Shown here: piece after piece, positions 18,807 through 26,608 of the stretch
Layout: each line of letters starts with the position of its first letter
Position numbering within the stretch: position 1 is the stretch's first letter
DNA from: Glycomyces tritici
Lineage (GTDB): Bacteria; Actinomycetota; Actinomycetes; Mycobacteriales; Micromonosporaceae
DNA: 64,000 nt
NCBI RefSeq assembly: GCF_030403505.1
Contig: NZ_JAUEMJ010000003.1
Coordinates: 186,001 to 250,000 of the forward strand
Reading direction: 5' to 3'
Program-made: the position numbers and the translations under genes
Notes under the pieces: model-generated
Databases searched by the model: none
Told to the model about the DNA's origin: nothing
Seen by the model: the letters and a program-made list of their open reading frames with translations, nothing else

Positions 18807-19525
18807 CGGCTCACCCGGAGGCCGAGCTGGGCCTGGAGCGCGATGAGCGCGTCGCGGGCCTGGTCGCGGTCGGCTTCGACGACCTGGTGCGGCGAGTAGC
18901 GGGCGCGGAGGTAGGCCTCGGAGAGGCGGCGAAGCGCGGCGCCGTCGAGTTCGTGGCGGACCAGGAGCTTGCGGACGAGGTCGGAGGGGGTGTCGGAGGG
19001 TTCGCGTTCGATCCCGACGGCTTCGGAGGCCCGCTCGAAGTGCAGCCAGCAGGCCATGATGGCGGCGCGGGGGTCGTCGCCGAGGTCCATTTCGGCGAGG
19101 GCGGCGTTGACGGCTTCCTCGACGAGGTCGAAGTCCCGGTGCAGGTACTCGGGTTCAGGGTCGGCGATGCCGCTGCTGGGCGGTGCGTCGGTGAGCCAGT
19201 CGATGAGCTTGCGCGTCAGGAACAGCAGCACGAAGAAGAGCGGGATGCCGACGAGGATGGCGAGGACGACCCAGGAGACCCAGGGCGGCAGCGCATACGA
19301 TTCGCGGGGCTCGCCCTCCTCCATCGCGGTGGGCAGCTCTTGCGTCTGCAGTCGGTCCGGCGGGGGCGCGTCCTGCCCGCCGGTCGCGGACGGGATCTCG
19401 GCCTCGTCCCATTGCAGCCCGGCCCCCTGCGCGGCGAGCCCGACGACCAGGAGGGCGGCGACCACCACGAGCACGGGCAGCCAGCGCCTGAGCGCGGTTC
19501 GCCGCTGCGTTTGGGGTTGCGCCAT
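18803..19525 (-). CDS. DUF4129 domain membrane protein
   Basis: 240 residues from the ATG at 19525; the longer frame upstream has no ribosome site and an unlikely composition. One N-terminal membrane helix, an extracytoplasmic loop of about 60 residues, a second helix (WVSWVVLAILVGIPLFFVLL), then the cytoplasmic DUF4129 domain with the typical SDTPSDLVRKLL and YLRARYSPH motifs. First gene of the operon DUF4129, small membrane protein, MoxR, DUF58, membrane protein, ndh. Confidence 0.92.
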   Translation of the reverse strand: MAQPQTQRRTALRRWLPVLVVVAALLVVGLAAQGAGLQWDEAEIPSATGGQDAPPPDRLQTQELPTAMEEGEPRESYALPPWVSWVVLAILVGIPLFFVLLFLTRKLIDWLTDAPPSSGIADPEPEYLHRDFDLVEEAVNAALAEMDLGDDPRAAIMACWLHFERASEAVGIEREPSDTPSDLVRKLLVRHELDGAALRRLSEAYLRARYSPHQVVEADRDQARDALIALQAQLGLRVSR

Positions 19526-19627
19526 ACGGGACCTCAAGGGGTGCTCGTCTTCCGGAGTTACGCGGACCACCCTATGCCAACCATGCTGCAACCGCCTACC
19601 ACCCATATCCCACCGGCTTCTCGACTC

Positions 19628-19748
19628 TGGTGGAGATCCTCCGCAGCACCTCAACTCCCAAGGCTGAGAGTTGAGATATCCGAGGGCTCGCCAATCCGAG
19701 TTGAGATGTTCCGCAACATCTCAACTCTCAGGCCTAAGATTTGAGATG
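19628..19748 (+). promoter_or_regulatory. Operator array and promoter of the Fic gene
   Basis: A perfect 13-bp inverted repeat (gagttgagatgtt at 19698-19710, aacatctcaactc at 19715-19727, spacer ccgc) is the best copy. A degenerate 30-base copy at 19628-19657 matches it at 23 of 30 positions, 70 bp upstream. Extra half-sites gagttgagat occur at 19668 and gatttgagatg at 19738. Left half-sites are therefore spaced 40, 30 and 40 bp. A -10-like TAAGAT at 19735-19740 lies 7 bases before the GTG start, so the array covers the promoter. Repression by the Fic protein's own C-terminal winged helix is an inference. Confidence 0.7.
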
Positions 19749-20965
19749 TGGAACTGGACGTCTTCTCGCAAAGTCCGACCGGGCATCTGACACCGATCGC
19801 AGGCACGGACAGGCGAACCGGCCGCCCCTTCCGGCACATGGCATACATCCCCCGACCGCTCGACTCAGCGGTCAACCTGCAGCAAGCCACCTGGCAAGCG
19901 GTGGCGCGAGCGAATCTGGCACTCGGCCGCCTCGACCAGGCCTCGTTGCAAGTCCCCAACCCGGCCCTCTTGCGCAGGCCCACCCTTCGACGAGAAGCAC
20001 AGAGCACCTCAGCGCTCGAGGGCACCTTCGCCCCGCTGGAACGAGTCCTCTCCGAGGTCGACGAAGCCGATGAAACGGGGCCCATGGGAACGGCGCTGGT
20101 GGAAGTTCTCAACTACGTCTACGCCGCGGAGCACGCCTTCGAGCAGATCGAGGACGGGCACGCGATCACCGTCAGCTTGCTGGAGGAAGCGCAGCGGTTG
20201 CTGGTGCTCGGAACGGCATCCGAGCGGAGAGATCCAGGGCGTCTTCGAACTGTCCAGGTCGCCATCGCCAACGGCGACGCTTCCATCGAATCAGCCCGGT
20301 TCATCCCGATGCCGCCAGGCATCGAACTGCGCGCTGCTGTCCAGGACCTGATGGACTGGGTCCAGGACGGCACTGAGCGCGACCCTGTGATCTCGGCTGC
20401 CATGGCCCACTATCAATTCGAGACGCTGCACCCCTTCTCGGACGGCAACGGGCGCATCGGCCGCATGCTCATCGTCCTGCAGCTCATCACCGATCGTGCG
20501 CTGCAGCAACCGCTGCTCAGCGTCTCGCCCTGGTTCGAAGCCAATCGCGATGAATACCTGGAAGGCCTCTACAACGTTTCCGCGAAAGGCGAATGGGATC
20601 AATGGATCCGATTCTTCAGTTCCGGGCTGGAAGCCGCGGCCGAGGACACGCGCTTCCGCGTGGAGGATCTCCTCGAACTTCAGGGGGCCTTTCTGGATCA
20701 GGTCCAAACGCAGCTCCCACGAAGCGGACTGGCTCGTGACATCGCCGGAAGCTTGATCGGGTATCCGTGTTTCACGGTCCCCTCGCTGTCAAAGCGACTC
20801 AACAAGGCAACCCCGCAGGGCGTTGCCAATGCGGTCAATCAGCTCGTCGAAATAGGACTGCTCGAGAAACTGACCGGCAAGTATCGCCACCAATACCAGG
20901 CGTCCGCCGTCATGGAGGTGCTCACACGGACAGGCGATTGGGAGCTCCGTAGCGGCCGCCGCTAA
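19748..20965 (+). CDS. Fic family protein (AMPylase-type) with C-terminal winged helix
   Basis: 405 residues from GTG at 19748; no ribosome site precedes it, and a -10-like TAAGAT ends 7 bases upstream, suggesting a leaderless message. An N-terminal Fic/DOC_N region carries an inhibitory-helix motif TSALEG (87-92). The Fic core motif HPFSDGNGRIGR (228-239) is complete, with catalytic His228, so nucleotide transfer to a target hydroxyl should be possible. The C-terminal 90 residues (PSLSKRLN, VANAVNQLVEIGLLEKL) look like a winged helix. Family members modify proteins with AMP or other nucleotides. Base composition is visibly less GC-rich than its neighbours, suggesting acquisition. Confidence 0.93.
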   Translation: MELDVFSQSPTGHLTPIAGTDRRTGRPFRHMAYIPRPLDSAVNLQQATWQAVARANLALGRLDQASLQVPNPALLRRPTLRREAQSTSALEGTFAPLERVLSEVDEADETGPMGTALVEVLNYVYAAEHAFEQIEDGHAITVSLLEEAQRLLVLGTASERRDPGRLRTVQVAIANGDASIESARFIPMPPGIELRAAVQDLMDWVQDGTERDPVISAAMAHYQFETLHPFSDGNGRIGRMLIVLQLITDRALQQPLLSVSPWFEANRDEYLEGLYNVSAKGEWDQWIRFFSSGLEAAAEDTRFRVEDLLELQGAFLDQVQTQLPRSGLARDIAGSLIGYPCFTVPSLSKRLNKATPQGVANAVNQLVEIGLLEKLTGKYRHQYQASAVMEVLTRTGDWELRSGRR

Positions 20966-21390
20966 CGGAAGCGGACGACGAAGCGGCGCTGCCAGGGGGT
21001 TTCGACGGCCTTCGGGGCGTATTCGGCGCGCACGTAGGCGACCGCTTCGGCGGCGGGGACGCCGTCGAGGACGGCTAGGCAGGCGAGGGCGGTGCCGGTG
21101 CGGCCGTGGCCGCCGTGGCAGGCGAATTCGACGCGTTCGGTCTCGGCGCGGGCCCAGGCGGCGTGGAGGGCGGTGGCGAAGGCCGCCTTGTCGCTGGGGA
21201 GGCGGAAGTCGGGCCAGCGGATCCACTCGGACTCCCAGGCGACGGCCGGCGGTTCCTTGCCGAGGAGGTAGAGCGCGAAGTCCGGCGTCGGGCCGTCCGG
21301 CAGTGGCTTGGCGAGTCCGCGGCCGCGGACGAGTCGGCCGGACGGCAGGCGCATGACGCCGGGGGCGGCGGGGTCCCAGGTTTCCTTCAT
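20962..21390 (-). CDS. Protein-tyrosine-phosphatase-like protein
   Basis: 142 residues from the ATG at 21390; an upstream extension of 76 codons is Arg/Cys/Pro-rich and unlikely. The active-site loop is CX5R: ACHGGHGRTG with Cys91 and Arg97. A WPD loop is present as WPDF (59-62), giving general acid Asp61. Both are hallmarks of cysteine-based phosphatases. It is short for the class, close to small single-domain bacterial phosphatases. The gene converges on fic with a four-base overlap of the stop codons. Confidence 0.85.
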   Translation of the reverse strand: MKETWDPAAPGVMRLPSGRLVRGRGLAKPLPDGPTPDFALYLLGKEPPAVAWESEWIRWPDFRLPSDKAAFATALHAAWARAETERVEFACHGGHGRTGTALACLAVLDGVPAAEAVAYVRAEYAPKAVETPWQRRFVVRFR

Positions 21391-21621
21391 GCACCGGAAT
21401 CTACTGCGTGCCAACGACTCGGGCATCGACCGAAATGGGGGGCACGCGTATGGGTTCACGACGTGGAGTCTGGGCGACCAGGAGCCGCCGGGACTACACC
21501 GTCGAGAGCGGCCGTCGCATAGGCGCAGACCGCGATCTCGGAGCAGTTTCCCCTCGGCGTGGACGTACGCACAGCACCGCCACCGCTGGCCAATTGCACG
21601 AGGAGTTTGCGGCGGCATCGC

Positions 21622-22881
21622 TCAGGACGCCAGCGCGTCTTCCTCAGGGATCTCGCGGAGCGTCCGCAGCGGCGTGCGCAGCAGCGGCAGGAATCCGGCG
21701 AAGAGCATCGCGGCCGCGATCAGGAGTGCGGTCCGGGCGCTGAACAGGTCGCCGGTGAAGCCGCCGACGATCGAACCGACCGCGAGACCCGACCAGCAGA
21801 TCACGCGCTGCGTCGCGCCGACGCGGCCCTGCATGTCGTCCGGGGTGACCGCCTGCCGGTAGCTGATGACGTTCACGTTGAACACGACGATCGCCGCTAC
21901 GAACACCACCTGCCCGACGAACGCCACCGCCGCACCCCAACCCGGACCGGAAGCGGCCACGATCGCCATTCCAGGGCCCGAAAGCGCCAGCGCCGCAATC
22001 GCAGTAGGGCCGACGCCGGCCTTCTTCGAGATCCGGCCGACCAGCATCGCCCCGAGCACGCCGCCGACACCGGAGCCGGCGAGGACGAACCCGGCGACCT
22101 CGCTCGACTGGCCCGCCTCGCGGATGAGGAACACCATGAGCATGGCCTGGAACGCCCCGACCGACAGGTTGCACCAGGCGCTCACGAGCACGATGCCCCG
22201 CAAGGTCTTGTCACCGAAGATGAACTTGACGCCTTGGACGATCTCGACGCCGAGGTGCGGCTTCTCGGGTTTCTCCGGTTCCTCTTCGCGGTACTTGATG
22301 CGGGCCACGGAGAACGCCGACACCGCGAACGACGCCACCGCCACGATGACCGCGACCGGAGCGGTGAGCAGCGAGACCAGCGGCCCGGCGGCCAGTGGTC
22401 CGCCGGTGTCGGAGGCCGACCTGATCCCTTGAATACGCGAGTTGCCGCTGGCGAGGCTCTTGTTGTCGATCAGCCTCGGCACGTAGCTCGCCTGCCCGAT
22501 ATCGAAGAACACCGAGGTCAGGCCGAGCAGGAACATCGCCGCGAACATATGCCACACGGTCAGCGCGTCGAGCGCCCACGCGACGGGGACGCTCAGCATC
22601 ACCACGCCGCGGAGGATCTCGCTCACGACGATGATCGGCTTGTCCCGCAACCGGTCCACCCAGACGCCGACGAGCAAGCCGAACATGACCAGTGCGATCT
22701 GGTCCATCGCGTACAGGACACCGATCTGCGACTCGCTGAGGTCCAGCACGACGACCGCGATGATCGAGATCGAGAAGTACGCGACCTGCAGGCCGATCTG
22801 GCTGGCCCCGACCGAAGTGAAGATTCGTCGGTAGTCGGGTTTGCGGAACATCGAAACGGGCTTGGACGGGGCTTCGGTCAT
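21622..22881 (-). CDS. MFS transporter (MFS_3 / exporter type)
   Basis: 419 residues with about 12 membrane helices and a charged central loop (YREEEPEKPEKPH). The loop between helices 2 and 3 carries the MFS signature GVWVDRLRDKP. The sequence resembles enterobactin-exporter-like permeases. A gagaagg ribosome site precedes the ATG. The gene begins 56 bases after the CHAT protease stop on the same strand, so it may be the fifth gene of that transcript; no hairpin is evident in the gap. Substrate unknown. Confidence 0.9.
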   Translation of the reverse strand: MTEAPSKPVSMFRKPDYRRIFTSVGASQIGLQVAYFSISIIAVVVLDLSESQIGVLYAMDQIALVMFGLLVGVWVDRLRDKPIIVVSEILRGVVMLSVPVAWALDALTVWHMFAAMFLLGLTSVFFDIGQASYVPRLIDNKSLASGNSRIQGIRSASDTGGPLAAGPLVSLLTAPVAVIVAVASFAVSAFSVARIKYREEEPEKPEKPHLGVEIVQGVKFIFGDKTLRGIVLVSAWCNLSVGAFQAMLMVFLIREAGQSSEVAGFVLAGSGVGGVLGAMLVGRISKKAGVGPTAIAALALSGPGMAIVAASGPGWGAAVAFVGQVVFVAAIVVFNVNVISYRQAVTPDDMQGRVGATQRVICWSGLAVGSIVGGFTGDLFSARTALLIAAAMLFAGFLPLLRTPLRTLREIPEEDALAS

Positions 22882-22937
22882 CGGGGTGGACCTTCTCGAG
22901 AGGTGGCGGGGAAGGTGGCGGGCGGGTGAGGTGAGGG

Positions 22938-25451
22938 CTAGGCGCCGAACGCGACGAAGGGATGCCAGGGGCGGTGCTCCCCCACGGCCGCAAGGGCTTC
23001 GGCCGGGGTCGCGCCCGCGGCGCAGTGCTGGTGGTACTCGATCATCATCTCGGCGGCCATGTCGTCCGGGACGCGGCCCAGGCTGGACACCACCGTGGAG
23101 GTGCCGGCGTGCAGGAGCGCCGCAGTGAAGCCCAGTGTCTCGTTCCCGACCGCGACGGTGGAGCGGCCGAGGTCGCAGGAGGAGAGGACCACGTGGCTGG
23201 GCGGCTGGTCGAGGCCGAGGAGCTCATAGGCGTTGAGCGGCCCGAGACCGAAGTCCAGGCGGGAGAACAGGACGTTGTCAGGCTCGTGATGCCCGTGCGC
23301 CGCAATGTGAGCCACGGAGGCGCCGTCGAGCGCCTTCAAAACCATCTCAGGGTCCGACTGATCGGCGGTGATCAGGTTCGCGCCCGGGTATAGCCCTGCG
23401 ATCGTTTCAATCTCACCACTGGCCTGGGACAGCGCCGGGCCGGCCGCTACCAGGGCCGGGCCGGTGGCGCTGGTTCGGTGCACCGCCCGCCACCAGGCCT
23501 CGGCCGACGGCGAGACGGTCACCGGACGACCGCGCAGCTGCGGCAGCAGGGGCCAGGGCACCCATGCGAGTCGGCTGTGCGGAACGATGACTACTTGACG
23601 GTCTCCCACGTAATCGGCGATCGGCTCCCAGATGCCCTTGGCAAGGGCCTCAGCGTTGCGGCGCAGCGACCCCTCGACGCTCGCCTGCAAACGGGGAGGG
23701 AGCCGGAAAGGCTTGCCCAGGGCATCGAGGTCTGCGCCGAGACGCCGTTCGAGCTCAGCGGCCTCCTCGAGCGGCATGAGGCGAACGTGCCGGAGTCCAT
23801 TGCCGCCCGCAAGAATCGCTCGTACGTCCCCTCCGACCTCGTAGAGGCTGACCACGACGGTGTCGCGAGCCTCGGCCAACTCCTGAATGTCCTCGGTCGC
23901 AACGCGCGCGGCCTGCCGTCTCGGGCCGGGCTTGGTGAAGTCGAACTGCCGAATGGTCTCTTCGAGCCGACTCACCCGGGCCGCCGCCTCTGCAGCGTCC
24001 TCGCCCTCCACCTGGACATTCCAGAGGTCCTGTCGCGCTTGGCGAAGACGCCCGAGCACCTCACGAGATTCAGGATTCGAGGAAGCCTTCACCGGAGGTA
24101 TGCGCAGCGCCTGGGCGCGGCAGCGTTCTGCCCACCAGAACATCTCTGCGGGCTCACTGGTTTCGGTGGTATAGATCAAGCCCTTACTGGCCAGCGCTAT
24201 TCCGAGCGCGGAGACGCCCGCCTGAAACTCGACCGAGCCGAATGCCATGCGGTACTCATCGAGAAGGTCGAGCCCTCTTCGCAATTCGGGCATGGGATCG
24301 AGGTTGCGTGCGATGGCAAGTTCGGCCTTTGCGAGGTGCCGTGCGAGGCTTTCGGCCAACGCATCGTAGCCCGGACCGTCTCGCCCCTCTTGCAGTGCCG
24401 ATTCGATGCCTTCCAGTTCACCGGCCCGGATTCTGGCACGCGCAGCCAGGATTCTGGCTTGGCTGAGGCGAAGTGCCCATCCCCTCTGCTCCAACGCATC
24501 GCACAAGCGCGACACCTTGTCGGCAAAGTCCGAACCCACTTGGCCTGAGTCGAACCGACCTTGGAGGATGAGCAGTCGGGCCAGAAAGGCCATCGGTTCG
24601 TTGCCCTGCTCGTACAGGGACTCCATCGCCTGATGGGCCCATCGCTCGGCCAGCCCGAACTGATTGTCCTCGTATGCGGCGACCGCCCGCCAGAATTCTC
24701 CGATCGCGGCGGTTCGGTGCTCACCGGCAGAACGGTGCGATTCGATCGATTCGGTCCACCGGTCTATCGCCTGCTGATACATGCCGACCGACAACATCGC
24801 CTCGGCGTAGGAGAAGTCGATCAGCGTTTCGAGTTCGGGGGCGTGCTTGCGGTACAGCTCCCGAACATCGTCAAGGCTGAGCAGTGCTTTCGCGACCTCG
24901 CCGAGATCGAGCCGCAGAAGCGCTTCCATGTGGATCGCCTTGGCCCGGTTCACCGGGACGTCGATATCGCGGTAGAGCTGCACCGCCCGTTGGATGTTCT
25001 CCAGGCCTCTCCGGAGTTCTCCGCGATCACGGCACAATGACGCGCGGTTGATGAAGAGCGCCGCGTAGATGTTCTCGGGCCCGTGTTCCGCCAGATACGG
25101 TTCGGCCTCATCGAACCATCGCATGGCGTCTCCGAGCCGACCACTCGCCCATAGGATGAAGGCCCGCTGGTGCATCAGCATCCCCAGGTCTTCGGCGGTC
25201 ACGAACTCGTCCGCGTAGTCGAGCAGTCGCAACCCTTCGGCGGTGTTCCCCTGGGTGGCCGTATTCGCTGATCGGATCAGCAGCGTCTTGGTTATCAGCC
25301 GGGCGCGTGCCGTTCCGGCGGCAGGGGGTCGCTCGGGATTCCACCCGAGCAGCGAAAGGGCTTCATCAAGCATCTCTCCGGCCTCGCTGATGCGGCCGCG
25401 CCGATGCAGGCGTTGACCACGCGAGAACGCCCGCCAAGCGTGTTGAAGCAT
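22938..25451 (-). CDS. TPR-CHAT domain protein (caspase-fold protease)
   Basis: 837 residues. Residues about 1-480 are helical tetratricopeptide-type repeats rich in Ala, Leu and Arg. A coiled region at about 485-540 follows (LGRLRQARQDLW, VSRLEETIRQF). The CHAT domain occupies about 600-837, with catalytic His719 in AHGHHE and Cys759 in SSCDLG, both intact. CHAT proteases are relatives of caspases and separase; in bacteria they cut specific partners on activation, with TPRs as the sensing part. The start lies 10 bases after the stop of the small adaptor-like gene. The upstream subtilase and sigma factor are in the same transcript. Confidence 0.92.
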   Translation of the reverse strand: MLQHAWRAFSRGQRLHRRGRISEAGEMLDEALSLLGWNPERPPAAGTARARLITKTLLIRSANTATQGNTAEGLRLLDYADEFVTAEDLGMLMHQRAFILWASGRLGDAMRWFDEAEPYLAEHGPENIYAALFINRASLCRDRGELRRGLENIQRAVQLYRDIDVPVNRAKAIHMEALLRLDLGEVAKALLSLDDVRELYRKHAPELETLIDFSYAEAMLSVGMYQQAIDRWTESIESHRSAGEHRTAAIGEFWRAVAAYEDNQFGLAERWAHQAMESLYEQGNEPMAFLARLLILQGRFDSGQVGSDFADKVSRLCDALEQRGWALRLSQARILAARARIRAGELEGIESALQEGRDGPGYDALAESLARHLAKAELAIARNLDPMPELRRGLDLLDEYRMAFGSVEFQAGVSALGIALASKGLIYTTETSEPAEMFWWAERCRAQALRIPPVKASSNPESREVLGRLRQARQDLWNVQVEGEDAAEAAARVSRLEETIRQFDFTKPGPRRQAARVATEDIQELAEARDTVVVSLYEVGGDVRAILAGGNGLRHVRLMPLEEAAELERRLGADLDALGKPFRLPPRLQASVEGSLRRNAEALAKGIWEPIADYVGDRQVVIVPHSRLAWVPWPLLPQLRGRPVTVSPSAEAWWRAVHRTSATGPALVAAGPALSQASGEIETIAGLYPGANLITADQSDPEMVLKALDGASVAHIAAHGHHEPDNVLFSRLDFGLGPLNAYELLGLDQPPSHVVLSSCDLGRSTVAVGNETLGFTAALLHAGTSTVVSSLGRVPDDMAAEMMIEYHQHCAAGATPAEALAAVGEHRPWHPFVAFGA

Positions 25452-25461
25452 TCTTCACATG

Positions 25462-25998
25462 CTACAGCTGAACGGCGGGTGTCACGACCACCGCAGGCAG
25501 GCCTTCTCGTTGCAGTGCTTCATGCGGCCTGATCACAAGTTGGAACAACTGTCCTTCGGGGAGACCTTCGAGAACGAACCGACCTGATTCATCCGTGGAA
25601 GCCCGTTTCGATCCATCGGTACTCCTGAGCTCGACCTCATAGATCCCTTCCGGACCTATCCACCCGTCGAGCCGCCGTTCCTTCAACGCCGAAGGCCGTG
25701 GCGTGACCATCACCGTGACCGACTCGCAGTCGAAGGTGACCGTCGCCGGATCTCCTTGGCCGACGGCCAACTCCGCATCGCCCCGCGTCAGTACCAGCTC
25801 GCTCGAGCGCGATACCCGTGCGACACGGGCGTCGAGTTCGGCTTCGAGTTCGAGTACGAACTGAACCCGGGCATTGAGATCGCTGGGAATCGGATCGTCA
25901 CGATGATGCAGCTCGTTGATCACCGAGAGAATCCGCTCGTCGCAGGAGTCCAGTGACTCGAATTCACCTTGACTTTCAGATTCAGGCCCCATGTTCAT
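25462..25998 (-). CDS. Small two-part protein between sigma factor and CHAT protease (possible adaptor)
   Basis: 178 residues from the ATG at 25998; a GTG at 26016 and an ATG at 25992 are alternatives. It overlaps the sigma factor end by 17 bases. Residues about 15-65 are acidic and helical (DERILSVINELHHRDDPIP), resembling the short N-terminal segments of sigma-associated regulators. The C-terminal 110 residues are beta-rich (GPEGIYEVELRSTDGS, GRFVLEGLPEGQLFQL), like carboxypeptidase-regulatory or PEGA-type sandwiches. No zinc anti-sigma motif and no membrane segment. An anti-sigma, adaptor or protease-substrate role is inference from position. Confidence 0.8.
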   Translation of the reverse strand: MNMGPESESQGEFESLDSCDERILSVINELHHRDDPIPSDLNARVQFVLELEAELDARVARVSRSSELVLTRGDAELAVGQGDPATVTFDCESVTVMVTPRPSALKERRLDGWIGPEGIYEVELRSTDGSKRASTDESGRFVLEGLPEGQLFQLVIRPHEALQREGLPAVVVTPAVQL

Positions 25999-26599
25999 CC
26001 CGCCCCTCACTTCCACTCCAGGACGGATCCTCTAGGAGCGTCCTTCTCAGTTTGTCCAAGCACCGACCCCTGGTGGGTCCGATGCTCCCCCTTTTCATCC
26101 CCAGTGCCTCGGCGATGACGTCGTAGTCGGGCCGTGAAACCGTCGCCACGAAGGCGAGCAGTCGCCGGCACCGCTCAGGTTGGGCGAGGAAGGCACGGCG
26201 CACGGCCTCTCGTTCGACAGCTCGGACGAGCACGTCCTCGACGCCGTCGATGGCCGCTTCTTCGCGGATGTCGATCGGGTCGGCGACCACTTCGCGCCGC
26301 ATGTGACCGATCTGCTTCCAAGCCTCGCGGCTGACCGTGGTGAGCAGCCACTTGGTCAGCGCGCGAGGTTGTTCCAGCTCTTTCTCGATGTGCCATAGTC
26401 GAAGCCAGGCCGTCTGTACGACGTCCGAGGCGCTCTCCCGATCGAGGCCCGTGCGCCGGGCCGCTCTCCAGAGGAGCTCGTTGAGCTCTTCGACGAGCGC
26501 ATGCTGCGAGGTGCGGTCGCCGGCGCGCGCAGCCAGGTAGAGCTGCGCGCGCCGGTCGTAATCCACGGCCGCCATCGAGTGAGCCGAAGTCGCGTTCAT
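25982..26599 (-). CDS. Sigma-70 family (ECF-like) RNA polymerase sigma factor
   Basis: 205 residues. Region 2 is visible around SASDVVQTAWLRLWH, and region 4 as a helix-turn-helix around YDVIAEALGMKRGSIGPTRGRCLDKL. There is no C-terminal extension domain. The start is 9 bases after the stop of the subtilase gene, and the end overlaps the next gene. No membrane anti-sigma factor is adjacent, so control may run through the downstream small protein or the two proteases. Its target promoters cannot be read from this window. Confidence 0.92.
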   Translation of the reverse strand: MNATSAHSMAAVDYDRRAQLYLAARAGDRTSQHALVEELNELLWRAARRTGLDRESASDVVQTAWLRLWHIEKELEQPRALTKWLLTTVSREAWKQIGHMRREVVADPIDIREEAAIDGVEDVLVRAVEREAVRRAFLAQPERCRRLLAFVATVSRPDYDVIAEALGMKRGSIGPTRGRCLDKLRRTLLEDPSWSGSEGRDEHGA

Positions 26600-26608
26600 G
26601 ACTTCAGG

